Shown here piece by piece: positions 44,429-53,173 of a DNA stretch of 64,000 nucleotides. The notes below the pieces were generated by a model that saw only the letters and a list, made by a program, of their open reading frames with translations, was not told the DNA's origin and searched no databases. Each line of letters begins with the position of its first letter. The stretch's first letter is position 1. This DNA comes from Dysosmobacter segnis. GTDB taxonomy: Bacteria > Bacillota > Clostridia > Oscillospirales > Oscillospiraceae. The translations under genes and the position numbers were made by a program. The stretch is from positions 1 through 64,000 of the forward strand of contig NZ_JACOQI010000011.1 in the NCBI RefSeq assembly GCF_014297285.1. Direction: 5' to 3'.

Positions 44429-44575
44429 TTGCCGCAATCGAAAAAGACGATGGCACAGGTCGGTTTGCTGTTGGCCGGGGCTGCCATGGTGTGCGTCGGC
44501 GTACTGCGGGGCGAAACGGCCACGGTGCTGAGCAAGGCCATTAAAGTATGTCTGGAGTGTGTGGGTATTGGATAA
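44429..44575 (+). CDS. CD1871A-like CxxC small membrane protein
   Basis: 48-aa protein with one membrane helix (MAQVGLLLAGAAMVCVGVLR) and a C-terminal CLECVGIG, matching the CD1871A family that carries an end-of-protein CxxC motif. Family members sit with 4Fe-4S membrane proteins and thioredoxin-like lipoproteins and probably relay electrons. The TTG start at 44429 follows AAGGGAG by eight bases; ATG 44411 would add six residues. The stop overlaps the next gene's start. Confidence 0.8.
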   Translation: MPQSKKTMAQVGLLLAGAAMVCVGVLRGETATVLSKAIKVCLECVGIG

Positions 44576-45479
44576 AAAGCATCAAACAATTTCCCATCTC
44601 CTTGCCCGCTGGCGGGGATGGATCCAGGCGGGGGCGGCACTGCTGACCAATCTTCACCTGCCGAACTTCTTTAAGGGAAGTCTTTATCAGGGGGCGGGAA
44701 AAACCGTCTGCGTGCCGGGGCTGAACTGCTATTCCTGTCCCGCGGCGTCCGGGGCCTGTCCTATCGGGGCGTTTCAGGCGGTGGTGGGCTCATCGAAGTT
44801 CCGTTTCTCCTATTATATCACAGGCTTTCTCATCCTGTTAGGGGTTTTGCTGGGACGCTTCATCTGCGGCTTTCTCTGCCCCTTCGGATGGTTTCAGGAG
44901 CTGCTGCATAAAATCCCCACGAAAAAGCTCTCCACAAAGAAACTGAAGCCCCTGACCTATCTCAAATACGCCGTTTTGCTGGTGATGGTCGTTTTACTGC
45001 CGGCGTTTTTGGTGAACGACGTGGGTATGGGGGACCCCTTTTTCTGCAAGTACCTCTGTCCGCAGGGCGTGCTGGAGGGGGCGATCCCGCTGTCCCTTGC
45101 CAATTCCGGCATCCGGGCAGCGCTGGGCAAGCTGTTTACATGGAAGCTCGGCATTTTACTGGCGGTGGTTGCGCTGAGTGTGGTGTTCTACCGGCCGTTT
45201 TGCAAATGGCTCTGCCCGCTGGGGGCGTTCTACGCCCTGTTCAACAGAGTGTCCCTATTCCAGATGAAGGTGGACGAAAATAAGTGCGTTTCCTGCGGGA
45301 AATGCGCCAGAGCCTGCAAGATGGATGTGGACGTGACGAAAACGCCCAACCATACCGAGTGTATCCGCTGCGGGATGTGCGTCAGCGCTTGTCCCACCGG
45401 GGCCGTGAGCTTCCGCTATGGCTTTGGAGACGGAAAACAAAATATCAACATTGAAGAAAACACGGAGGAATCAACATGA
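44568..45479 (+). CDS. NapH-like 4Fe-4S membrane protein
   Basis: About 303-aa membrane electron carrier. Cys motifs in order: CYSCPAASGACPIGA near residue 50, CGFLCPFGWFQ and CKYLCPQGVLE (the CxxxCP signatures of NapH/RnfC-like membrane proteins), CKWLCPLGAFY, and two C-terminal 4Fe-4S clusters, CVSCGKCARACKMD and CIRCGMCVSACPTGA. Four to five membrane helices lie between them. It likely passes electrons across the membrane to the next gene's lipoprotein. The start may be TTG 44568 or GTG 44559. Confidence 0.85.
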   Translation: MDKKHQTISHLLARWRGWIQAGAALLTNLHLPNFFKGSLYQGAGKTVCVPGLNCYSCPAASGACPIGAFQAVVGSSKFRFSYYITGFLILLGVLLGRFICGFLCPFGWFQELLHKIPTKKLSTKKLKPLTYLKYAVLLVMVVLLPAFLVNDVGMGDPFFCKYLCPQGVLEGAIPLSLANSGIRAALGKLFTWKLGILLAVVALSVVFYRPFCKWLCPLGAFYALFNRVSLFQMKVDENKCVSCGKCARACKMDVDVTKTPNHTECIRCGMCVSACPTGAVSFRYGFGDGKQNINIEENTEEST

Positions 45480-46366
45480 AGATGAAGAAATTGACCGCGC
45501 TGCTGCTGGCAACGCTGATGGTGCTGTCCCTGGCCGCCTGCGGCGCGAAGGGTGACAGCAAGACCGAAAACAGCGGCGACACGGCCCAGACGGAGGAGGC
45601 CGCCGCCACCCACAAGTCCCTGATGGATCGGGAGAATGAGATCCTGTCGGAGAACACGGAGCTTTGGGAAAAGGTCTTTCTGGCGGCGGACAAGGGCATG
45701 GCCATGATCGAGGACGGCAAGAATTACGGCGATTTCCTGCTGGACACCATCGAATCCGCCAAGGACCAGTTCAGCGATGAGGAATACGCGCTGCTGAAGA
45801 AGTCCGCGCAGGAGATCAGCGAGATCGAGAATAAGCTGACCGAGCTGGAAAAGCAGCATCCCGAAATTCTGAATGAGGAGACCGACGCCAACGGCGATGT
45901 GCAGAAGTTCCCCTCCTTTGAGGGCAAGGATCTGGACGGCAACGAGGTCAAGAGCGACGAGCTGTTCTCCGCCAACGCCGTCACCGTGGTGAATTTCTGG
46001 TTTACCACCTGCAGCCCCTGCGTGGGTGAGCTTGGCGAGCTGGACGCGCTGAACAAGGAGCTGGCGGACAAGGGCGGCGCGCTCATCGGCGTCAACGCCT
46101 TTACGCTGGACGGCGACGAGACGGCCATCGCCGACGCGAAGGACGTGTTGGCCAAGAAGGGCGCCACCTATCAGAACGTGTATTTCGATTCCAGCAGCCC
46201 GGCGGGAGCCTTTACCGCCAACATCTTCGCCTTCCCCACCACCTATGTAGTGGATCGGAACGGCAACATCGTGGGTGAGCCCATCGTAGGTGCCATCACC
46301 GAGAAGAATCAGGCGGAGACGCTGCAATCCCTCATCGATCAGGCCATCGCCGCCGACGCGGGCTGA
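45476..46366 (+). CDS. TlpA-like thioredoxin-fold lipoprotein
   Basis: 296-aa lipoprotein: signal peptide with lipobox LSLAAC (Cys about residue 22), a Glu-rich helical middle (residues 45-140), and a C-terminal thioredoxin/TlpA fold with active-site WFTTCSPCVGELG and cis-Pro region FAFPTTYVVDRNG. It would reduce disulfides outside the cell membrane, supplied by the upstream 4Fe-4S membrane protein. The start overlaps that gene by four bases (ATGA). Confidence 0.9.
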   Translation: MKMKKLTALLLATLMVLSLAACGAKGDSKTENSGDTAQTEEAAATHKSLMDRENEILSENTELWEKVFLAADKGMAMIEDGKNYGDFLLDTIESAKDQFSDEEYALLKKSAQEISEIENKLTELEKQHPEILNEETDANGDVQKFPSFEGKDLDGNEVKSDELFSANAVTVVNFWFTTCSPCVGELGELDALNKELADKGGALIGVNAFTLDGDETAIADAKDVLAKKGATYQNVYFDSSSPAGAFTANIFAFPTTYVVDRNGNIVGEPIVGAITEKNQAETLQSLIDQAIAADAG

Positions 46367-46397
46367 GAAAAGTCCAAATGACATTCGCTTGTACCCC

Positions 46398-46432
46398 AAA
46401 AAGAGCTGACTGCAATGCAGTCAGCTCTTTTA
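46398..46432 (+). terminator. Terminator between tlpA-like gene and phnE
   Basis: AAAAGAGCTGACTGCA and TGCAGTCAGCTCTTTT form a perfect stem usable in both directions between convergent genes. Confidence 0.85.
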
Positions 46433-46434
46433 TA

Positions 46435-47961
46435 TTACCGGCGGAGGGAGGTGGAGAGGCGGTCAATGCGCCAGACCAGCAGAATCAGTCCAAGGGCGAT
46501 GGCCCCGGCCTCGCTCCATTTGTAGTGGTTCATGGCGAAGATCAAAGGCGCGCCGATGCCGCCCGCGCCCACCAGTCCCAGAACCGACGCTTCCCGGATG
46601 TTCACGTCGAAGCGGTACAGCACCGCCGAGGCCAACGCCGGGAGCAGCTGGGGGAGCACGGCGTACCGGATGCGGAGCAGGAGGGGGACGCCCATGGCCT
46701 CTAAGGCGTGATAAGCCCGAAAGTCCAGCGCTTCAATGGCCTCCGTGAACCGTTTGCTCAAAAGACCAACGCTGCAAACGCCCAGAGTGAGCACGCCGGT
46801 AAAGGGGCCGGGACCGGCCACCCGAATAAAGATCAGACCGTAGATCAGGAAAGGAACAGAGCGGATCGCCATGATGACCACCCGGAACAGCAGTGCCGGG
46901 AGCTTTGGCATCAGGCAGGGGGTAGAGAGGAAAGACAGGGGCACTGCGATAACTGTTCCGGCGCAGGTGCCCACCAGAGCGATGCACACGGTCTCCAGCA
47001 GCAGGTACCCCAAGCCACTGGTATCCGTCTCAAAGAAGAAAGCCCAGTCGGGGTGGAACAGGCCGGAAATCATGGCCTGCACCGCCCGGGGGCTGATATG
47101 GGAGAAGTCCGGGGGCTGGAGAGACAGCGTACAGACCAAAGCCAGCAGAACGGCAGCGCCGGTGAGGAGCCGCTTCCCAAGGGGAGACAGGCTCCGTTCC
47201 TCCCGGATGATCTGGGACAGCAGGCCGCTGATCCCCTCGATGACGCAGACGGTGAGGAACAGGAAAAACAGGATCATGCCCACCTTGCCGTATTCCAGCC
47301 ATGAAATTTTTTCGTTCAGCAGCAGACCGATGCCTCCGGCCCCTACATAGCCCAGAATGGAACTGTGGCGCACGTTGGTCTCCAACAGGTACAGGACATT
47401 GGAGAAATAGGATGGGGCGATCCCCGGCACAACGGCCCGCCAGTAGACTTTGGCAGGCACCGCGCCCATGGCGCACAGAGCGTGGTAGGGGGCCAGTTCC
47501 GCCGATTCGATGTCCTCATAGGTCAGCCGGGTCAAAATGGCAAAGGTGTAGACCGTAATGGCCACGGTACCGGAGAAGGTGCCCAAGCCAAACAAGAACG
47601 TAGCCAGCAGCGCTAAAATCAGCGTAGGGAAGGAGCGGAGCACCTGCACCAGCAGCCGCAGCGTCCACCGGAGCGGCTTGGGGGCATGGAGATTTTCTGC
47701 GCACAGGGGGGCCAGCAGCAGCGCCAGAAACGATCCCAGCGCCGTGCCGGTGACGGACATCTGCACCGTAGCCAGCAGCGGGGACAGGATTCGGGGGGCA
47801 TACCCCCAATCCGGCGGGAGCATGGCGGAGATCAGGTCCGTCAGATGGCTCCGCCGCGCCCAGAACAGGGCGAGGGAGCAGTTGGTGAACCGCGCCGCAG
47901 CCAGCAGCAGAAGGAAAAGTGCCAGCGTCCGCAGCCAGCGCTTTCCGGAGGAACGGGTCAT
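46435..47961 (-). CDS. phnE: Fused phosphonate-type ABC permease (two PhnE domains)
   Basis: 508-aa permease with two homologous halves, each of about five to six helices. Each half has an EAA-like loop: LAPYHALCAMGAVPAKVYWR with GYVGAGGIGLLL in the first, and FRAYHALEAMGVPLLLRIRY with GLVGAGGIGAPL in the second, as in PhnE. The usual gene is one half this size, so the fusion supplies both channel subunits. Last gene of phnD-phnC-phnE; overlaps phnC by four bases. The substrate may be phosphonate, phosphite or another phosphorus compound. Confidence 0.88.
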   Translation of the reverse strand: MTRSSGKRWLRTLALFLLLLAAARFTNCSLALFWARRSHLTDLISAMLPPDWGYAPRILSPLLATVQMSVTGTALGSFLALLLAPLCAENLHAPKPLRWTLRLLVQVLRSFPTLILALLATFLFGLGTFSGTVAITVYTFAILTRLTYEDIESAELAPYHALCAMGAVPAKVYWRAVVPGIAPSYFSNVLYLLETNVRHSSILGYVGAGGIGLLLNEKISWLEYGKVGMILFFLFLTVCVIEGISGLLSQIIREERSLSPLGKRLLTGAAVLLALVCTLSLQPPDFSHISPRAVQAMISGLFHPDWAFFFETDTSGLGYLLLETVCIALVGTCAGTVIAVPLSFLSTPCLMPKLPALLFRVVIMAIRSVPFLIYGLIFIRVAGPGPFTGVLTLGVCSVGLLSKRFTEAIEALDFRAYHALEAMGVPLLLRIRYAVLPQLLPALASAVLYRFDVNIREASVLGLVGAGGIGAPLIFAMNHYKWSEAGAIALGLILLVWRIDRLSTSLRR

Positions 47962-48710
47962 GGCTGATCCTCCTGACGGTGGTAGACGGCGGCGAGGATC
48001 TCCTTCGCCGGGGTGTCCGCCGGGGCGTCCAGCACCACGGTTCCTTGGTTCAGGCCGATGAGACGGCTGGAAAATTCTTGTGACAGCTCCAGATTGTGGC
48101 TGTTCATGAGAACGGTCAGCTTTTGATCCTGCTGAATGTCCCGGAGCAATTCTAAAATCTGCCGTCCGGTGACGGGGTCCAAGGACGCTACCGGCTCGTC
48201 CGCCAGCAGCAGCGCGGGATGCCGCATCAGCGCCCGGGCGATGGCTACCCGCTGCTTTTGACCGCCGGAGAGGTTCTTCACCGGCTCGTGGACCTTGTCG
48301 GCAAGGCCCACCCGCTCCAGCAGGGCGTCCGCCTCGGCGACGCGCTCCTTTCCGAAAAAGCCGCAGACCGCCGGGAGGAACGCCATGTCCGGCAGACAGG
48401 CGTTCAACACGTTCTGGCGGCAGGTGGCATTTTCCACCAGTGCGAAATCCTGATAGATGGTGCCGATGGTGGTCTGAATGGCCCGGCGGGTCCTGCGGTC
48501 GGCAGACTCAAAGTGAACGCCGTTTACCAGAATGGCACCGCCGTCACAGCGGAGAGAACCGTTGAGGATGCGGAACAGGGTGGTTTTGCCCGCACCGGAG
48601 GGACCGATCACAGATACAAAATCCCCCTGACTGACGGAAAAGCTGGCGTCGGTCAGGGCGAGGGTGCGGTTTTGAAATTCTTTACGGACATGTTGGACTT
48701 CCAGCAGCAT
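47958..48710 (-). CDS. phnC: Phosphonate-type ABC transporter ATPase
   Basis: 250-aa ATPase. Walker A is GPSGAGKTT, signature LSGGQKQRVAIARAL, Walker B LLLADEPVASLDP, and switch His in MNSHNLELS. The PhnC-like features FQNRTLALTDASFSV and YQDFALVENATCRQNVL are present. It powers the PhnE permease. Coupled by overlap to phnE and 64 bases after phnD. Confidence 0.9.
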   Translation of the reverse strand: MLLEVQHVRKEFQNRTLALTDASFSVSQGDFVSVIGPSGAGKTTLFRILNGSLRCDGGAILVNGVHFESADRRTRRAIQTTIGTIYQDFALVENATCRQNVLNACLPDMAFLPAVCGFFGKERVAEADALLERVGLADKVHEPVKNLSGGQKQRVAIARALMRHPALLLADEPVASLDPVTGRQILELLRDIQQDQKLTVLMNSHNLELSQEFSSRLIGLNQGTVVLDAPADTPAKEILAAVYHRQEDQP

Positions 48711-48774
48711 AAATAGCCTTTCAGCCCCGCGGCTCCTGAGAAGCCGCGGGGCAAGTGTTTTTTAAAGGGGGGAC

Positions 48775-49839
48775 TTAGCCTTCCAGAGACTTCAGCAGCT
48801 CCTGCGCGGCCCGCTCGCCGTCATAATCGGAATCCTGACCCCAGGTGTAGCCCACCTGACTGAACACACTGATGATCTCCCGGCCCTCGTCGGTGTCGGC
48901 GATCTCGATGAAGCTTTCGCCCAGCGCCTTGCGGAAATCCTCATCCGCCATGGTATCGGAGTTCTTGCTGTAAGCGATCATATCGTTGTAGATGCCCTCG
49001 GTGACGCCGATAACGCCGGTCTGCTCCACCATGGGAGCGGTGCCGCCCAGCTCGCTCTCCCACTTGGGGGCGTTCTTGATGCGGATGTGGCCGAAGGAAA
49101 CCATCACGTCCACCTGACCGGCGGCCAGACGGGCCACGGAAGTGGTGTGAGAGTCAGACTGGACCACGTGCTCCAGATCGCTGATGCCCTTGCCGTAGTG
49201 ATCCTGGAGCCACAGGCAGGGATAGATGTAGCCGGAGGCGGAGGTGGGGCTGAGGACGGACCAGGTGGCGCTGTTGAGATCATCCCAGGTCAGTTCTTCA
49301 CCGGCATTGACCTTGGCCTGCAGTTCCTGACCCTTTTCGCTGGGACCGGCCAGAATGATGCAGCGGTAATAGGTGCTCATATCCTTGGTGTTTTCCTCGA
49401 TGGTGCCGTCATTCCAGTCAGCAGGGTTCTCGGAATCCTTGTTGATGGCATAGCGCAGAGCGGTGAGCAGCACATCGCAATCGTCGGAGAAGAGGACGTA
49501 GTTGCCGCCGGAGATGAAGCCGATGTCGGCGCTGCCGGCGCTGAGGGCCTCGCCCACGGCGGTGTAGCTGGTGCCCACGGTCATGTCGATGTCCTTCACG
49601 TCATAGCCCTTTTCCAGAAGCTTTGCCTGAAGCAGCTGCTCCAGAGGCTCCGTGGCGGTGGTGATCTGGTCCGCGTCGGCGTAGGGGGAGAAAGCGATCT
49701 TCAGAGAGGGGATCTCCTTCACACCGGTCTCACCGGCGCTTTCCGTGTCATTCTCCGCCGGGATCTGCTTGCCGGCGCAGCCGGTGGCGAGCCCCAGGCA
49801 CAGGGCCAGGGTCAGAATACTTGCAAGAAACTTTTTCAT
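48775..49839 (-). CDS. phnD: Phosphonate-type substrate-binding lipoprotein
   Basis: 354-aa lipoprotein with lipobox GLATGC near residue 20, and the PhnD/phosphite-binding fold: LKIAFSPYADADQITTATEP, then YDVKDIDMTVGTSYTAVGEA, FISGGNYVLF, and WSVLSPTSASGYIYPCLWLQ (the S-x-SG-type phosphate-binding stretch). It captures the substrate for PhnCE. The ATG at 49839 has GGAGG eight bases upstream; the longer frame to 49920 overlaps the leader terminator. Confidence 0.9.
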   Translation of the reverse strand: MKKFLASILTLALCLGLATGCAGKQIPAENDTESAGETGVKEIPSLKIAFSPYADADQITTATEPLEQLLQAKLLEKGYDVKDIDMTVGTSYTAVGEALSAGSADIGFISGGNYVLFSDDCDVLLTALRYAINKDSENPADWNDGTIEENTKDMSTYYRCIILAGPSEKGQELQAKVNAGEELTWDDLNSATWSVLSPTSASGYIYPCLWLQDHYGKGISDLEHVVQSDSHTTSVARLAAGQVDVMVSFGHIRIKNAPKWESELGGTAPMVEQTGVIGVTEGIYNDMIAYSKNSDTMADEDFRKALGESFIEIADTDEGREIISVFSQVGYTWGQDSDYDGERAAQELLKSLEG

Positions 49840-50117
49840 GGGATTTACCTCCAGATTTGATTTTCTGCTCAAAGCGCAAAAAAATATGTGCCTTGCAGCA
49901 CATACCGAATTTGACTTCAAGCAGATGCTGACAGCTCCCCCGGCGTCACCGGGGGAAACAGGGGCGGTCGATCCTTACTGGGATCCTCTCAACCCGGAAC
50001 ACGGGTTCCCTCGCAATCTGGTTTCGTCATCAATCTGAGCGCGGCGCCAAGGCGCTCCCCTTTTCACCGCATTCCGTAACCGTGGATTACCTTACCACAC
50101 TCTTCCGCAAAATACAA
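49840..50117 (-). promoter_or_regulatory. Structured leader with terminator upstream of phnDCE
   Basis: On the minus strand TTGTAT (50117-50112) and TAAGGT (50094-50089), 17 bases apart, start a leader of about 240 nt. It holds, in order, a GCGC-rich stem (about 50058-50036), AACCCG/CGGGTT (50009-49992 region), GATCC/GGATC (49985-49969 region), CCCCCGG/CCGGGGG (49956-49938 region), and finally TATGTGC/GCACATA followed by TTTTTTT, a terminator just before the phnD ribosome site. This is riboswitch-like architecture. I cannot match it to a known riboswitch class. Confidence 0.6.
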
Positions 50118-50221
50118 GCGCAAATCCGCAAATAACCGACAAAAACGGGACATTGTGTTCCTATGACTGGTTTTGGGAGACAGCTTTACAAATTTGCCGC
50201 AGCTCGCCGGGGAGACAACGA

Positions 50222-50264
50222 ACCCCGGCAGGCCATCATAAGCGTGGCGGCCTGCCGGGGATTC
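50222..50264 (-). terminator. Probable terminator after the PHP gene
   Basis: CCCCGGCAGGCC and GGCCTGCCGGGG form a strong 12-bp stem 30 bases after the PHP stop. The U-run on the minus strand is weak (TTCGTTG). Confidence 0.6.
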
Positions 50265-50295
50265 AAAGTCAGTCATTATTCTGATGGGAAGGCAA

Positions 50296-51018
50296 TTACT
50301 TGCCCTGACGCATTTCCTCGTCGATATCAATGAGATCCTGGAAATCCGGGCCCCAGAGACGGAAGTTTCCAGACTCGATCATTGCCTTATATTGGAAGGA
50401 GTCCCGGACCCGCTCCGGCAGGATGACGCCCGCACGGGCCTCATCACCGTCCTGATGGGTGTCAGATCCGGCCAGACGGAAATAGTTGGGATGGCGGCGG
50501 CACAGCTCCACGCCCCGGTCGCTGTGATTTTCGTGGCGGGGGTTGCCGTTGATGATCTCCGTGCCGTCCACAGCGTCCTCAAACACGGTGGTGTTGCCGT
50601 CCCGGTAGGGGTGGGCGTGGATGATGAGGACCTCATTGTGGAATTTCTCGTAGAATTCCCGGGCACTGGTGCAGCACATATAGGGGTTGGAGCGAAGCCA
50701 GTCCTCGTCGATGCCGTACACCAGATAGTCATTGTCATTCTGGGGGAAGCGCAGCTCGGCGCCCAAAATCACATCGAAGCCCAGCTCGTCACCCCGCTTT
50801 TTGGAGGCCTTGTAGCCGGAGAGATAGTGGTCCATGGCCTTCTGCCAGTCATGCTCCGTGTCGATGCGGGAGAGGTACTCCGGATGCAGATGGTCTGTGA
50901 CCACCAGACCGGAAAAGCCGTGCTTCACATAGCGCTCCACAACGTCGGCGGCAGGCAGATGGCCGCATTTGCTGGTTTCCGCAGTATGGGTATGAGGATC
51001 GTAAAGATAACCTTGCAT
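50296..51018 (-). CDS. PHP-domain phosphoesterase
   Basis: 240-aa soluble metal-dependent hydrolase. PHP motifs are seen in order: DPHTHTAETSKCG (HxH), VVTDHLHPEY, GAELRFPQ, IIHAHPYRDG and AGSDTHQDGD, giving a three-metal site. PHP enzymes include histidinol-phosphate phosphatase and nucleoside or other organophosphate phosphatases. It is read from the lacI gene's transcript (56-base gap), which ties it to the HAD/mutase/transporter cluster. Confidence 0.88.
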   Translation of the reverse strand: MQGYLYDPHTHTAETSKCGHLPAADVVERYVKHGFSGLVVTDHLHPEYLSRIDTEHDWQKAMDHYLSGYKASKKRGDELGFDVILGAELRFPQNDNDYLVYGIDEDWLRSNPYMCCTSAREFYEKFHNEVLIIHAHPYRDGNTTVFEDAVDGTEIINGNPRHENHSDRGVELCRRHPNYFRLAGSDTHQDGDEARAGVILPERVRDSFQYKAMIESGNFRLWGPDFQDLIDIDEEMRQGK

Positions 51019-51073
51019 GGTTGGATGTTCCTTTCTACCAGGGGCGGCAGGCCGTCCCGAATTTACAGTGAGA

Positions 51074-52090
51074 TCACTTGGAGGGATCCAGCTTCCGGCA
51101 GGTGCCCCGCTGGATCAGCGTCGGCAGCAGGATCTGGTGGACATAGCCCTGAGTGCCGTTTTCAATTTTGTCCCGGAGCATATCCACCGCCTGCACCGCC
51201 ATGTCCCGCTTGGGCTGGTCAACGGTGGTCAGGTCGATGCGGGAGAGGGCCGTGGCGCTGATGTTATCGAAGCCGATGAGGCTCAGATGCCCCGGAATAT
51301 CAATGCCCATTTCATCTGCCGCCGTCAGAATACCCAAGGCATTGGAGTCCGTGGCGGCAAAGACTGCGGTGCAGTCCAGAGGCTTCCGGAACAGCTCCTT
51401 GGCCAGCTGATATCCGCCCTGAATGGAAGAGCGGGAATATTCGCTGTTGAAAAAATGAGGCGTGAGGTCAAATTCATGACAGGCCTTCATATATCCGTCC
51501 GCTCGGAGCTGATGAGTCGTGGAACCGGGACGCTGGCCGAAATAGAGAATGTCCTGGTGGCCCAGCTCATAGAGGTATTGGGTACCCAGATAGGTGCCCC
51601 GGCTGTTGTCAACGGCCACATAGCTCTGGGGCTGGCTCCGCAGGTTTTCACTGAGGAACACCGTGGGGACCTGGTCCAGATAAGACTTGAGGTTATCGTA
51701 GGATTTAGAGCTCTGAGGGACGATGAGGATCCCGTCCACCTGCCGGCCCAGCAGCAGCTTGAACACGGTCTTTTCCTGCTTCAGGTCCGGACCGGAATCA
51801 CAGAGCATGATATTATAACCGTGGGCACGGGCGCTGACTTCCGCGTGGTAGGCAAGCTCCGACATGAACTGGTTGTCCACAGAGGGGACCACAAGTCCGA
51901 TGAGGTTGGTGCGCTTGGTCACCATGGACCTGGCCACAAAGTTGGTGGTGTAGCCCATCTCATCGCACAGCTTCAGAACCCGTTCCCGGGTCTCGCTGCC
52001 GATCTGGGAGCTGCCGGAAAGGGCACGGGATACGGTAGCATAGGAGACGCCTGCTGCTTTGGCGACATCCTTTAATGTTACATTTTTCAT
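51074..52090 (-). CDS. LacI-family transcriptional regulator
   Basis: 338-aa repressor. The N-terminal helix-turn-helix and hinge read VTLKDVAKAAGVSYATVSRA and GYTTNFVARSMVTKRT; the periplasmic-binding-protein-like effector domain follows (LIGLVVPSVDNQFMSELAYH, GILIVPQSS, GFDNISATALSRIDLTTV). The likely operator is GCAAACGTTTGC, found at the promoters of the divergent HAD operon and of the ABC transporter operon, with a near copy (52123-52134) in its own leader. The ATG at 52090 follows AAGGGAG; the longer frame has no ribosome site. Confidence 0.92.
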   Translation of the reverse strand: MKNVTLKDVAKAAGVSYATVSRALSGSSQIGSETRERVLKLCDEMGYTTNFVARSMVTKRTNLIGLVVPSVDNQFMSELAYHAEVSARAHGYNIMLCDSGPDLKQEKTVFKLLLGRQVDGILIVPQSSKSYDNLKSYLDQVPTVFLSENLRSQPQSYVAVDNSRGTYLGTQYLYELGHQDILYFGQRPGSTTHQLRADGYMKACHEFDLTPHFFNSEYSRSSIQGGYQLAKELFRKPLDCTAVFAATDSNALGILTAADEMGIDIPGHLSLIGFDNISATALSRIDLTTVDQPKRDMAVQAVDMLRDKIENGTQGYVHQILLPTLIQRGTCRKLDPSK

Positions 52091-52122
52091 AAAGTTGACT
52101 CCCTTGCGAAGGTTGTGTTTGT

Positions 52123-52134
52123 GCAAACGTTTCC
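52123..52134. promoter_or_regulatory. Near-palindromic LacI operator in the lacI leader
   Basis: GCAAACGTTTCC matches the 12-base palindrome of the other two sites in all but one position. It lies 33 bases before the lacI start codon on the minus strand, suited to autoregulation. Confidence 0.65.
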
Positions 52135-52288
52135 GACTTTTTAGGAAAATTGGCAGAAAAAACTGCCAAGGTACTTCAGACGAATCAAGAATAGCCGATT
52201 TTTGATCTTCTGTCAATATCAACCTAAATTTTTAAGGCATTTTGGACAATCCAGCAAAAAAAGTGTCTGAGCTTTGACATTTGGGATA

Positions 52289-52347
52289 TTGACAAAAAGG
52301 GGCGAACTCCTATAAAATAAAAACAGAAATCGCAAACGTTTGCGATT
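52289..52347 (+). promoter_or_regulatory. Promoter and LacI operator of the HAD/mutase operon
   Basis: TTGACA (52289-52294), a 16-base spacer and TATAAA (52311-52316) are followed, right after the expected start site, by a perfect 20-bp palindrome AATCGCAAAC/GTTTGCGATT (52328-52347) centred on CG, the form of LacI-family operators. Repressor bound here would block elongation. Confidence 0.85.
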
Positions 52348-52428
52348 CTCGGGGGCGTCACACCTCCGAGGATCGCCGTGCTTTCCCGCAGTTGGGCCGC
52401 GACCCTGAATTTCAAAGGAGGAACTGCC

Positions 52429-53163
52429 ATGACCGCCAATATCCAAACCATTTTCTTCGATGTAGGAAACACCCTGCGCATTGTCCTGCCGGATCAGGAG
52501 TTTATTGACCGGGCGGAAGCCGGTCTCATGGAACTGATCGGCACCACGGAGAGCCACGACGCCCTGTTTGCCAAGCTGGAGGAGCGCTGGAAGGCATACC
52601 GCAAGCAGTCCAAGACCACCCTGCTGGATGCTTCCGAGGGAGAACTGTGGACCCAGTACATGCTGCCGGAATATGATCCGAATATGATTTTTGCCAACGC
52701 CCCCAAGCTGACCCGCCTGTGGCGCGACCATGACGGCCGCCGGGTGGCCCGGCCGGACGCCGTAGCCACCATCAAGGAGCTGCACCGCCGGGGCTATACC
52801 CTTGGCATCATCGCCAACACCGTGACGGAGACGGAGATCCCCGATTGGATGGCCGCTGACGGCGTGGCCCAGTGCTTCAAAACCACGATCCTCTCCTCCA
52901 AGGTGCGCCTGCGCAAGCCGGACCCGGACATCTATCACCTGGCCTGCCGCTGCATCGGCACGCCGGAAGCCAACTGCGCCTATGTGGGCGATAACCCGGT
53001 GCGGGACGTGGAGGGCACTCAGGCTGCCGGCTTCGGTATGATGATCCGGATCGATGAGCCGGATACGCTGAACAAGGAAAAGGCCACCGGCAAGGAGTTT
53101 ACCCCGGATCATGTCATCACCAGCCTTTCTGAATTGCTGGACATCTTCCCTGAGCGGGCTTAA
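52429..53163 (+). CDS. HAD-like hydrolase 1 of the LacI-controlled operon
   Basis: 244-aa HAD-superfamily protein. Motif I is IFFDVGNTLR, with the nucleophile Asp but Gly in place of the usual second Asp (DxG instead of DxD). A helical C1 cap follows (residues about 20-100), motif II-like IIANTVTE, motif III Lys in RLRKPDPDIY and motif IV YVGDNPVRDVEG. Loss of the acid/base Asp is seen in HAD enzymes with other chemistry, such as dehalogenases and phosphonatase. The ATG at 52429 follows AAAGGAGG. First of three tandem paralogues. Confidence 0.85.
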   Translation: MTANIQTIFFDVGNTLRIVLPDQEFIDRAEAGLMELIGTTESHDALFAKLEERWKAYRKQSKTTLLDASEGELWTQYMLPEYDPNMIFANAPKLTRLWRDHDGRRVARPDAVATIKELHRRGYTLGIIANTVTETEIPDWMAADGVAQCFKTTILSSKVRLRKPDPDIYHLACRCIGTPEANCAYVGDNPVRDVEGTQAAGFGMMIRIDEPDTLNKEKATGKEFTPDHVITSLSELLDIFPERA

Positions 53164-53173
53164 AGGAGGACCT

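Noticed and set aside
49840..50090. Cobalamin, TPP or T-box identity of the phnD leader
   Set aside because: The conserved strings of these classes are missing or out of order; kept only as an unassigned structured leader.
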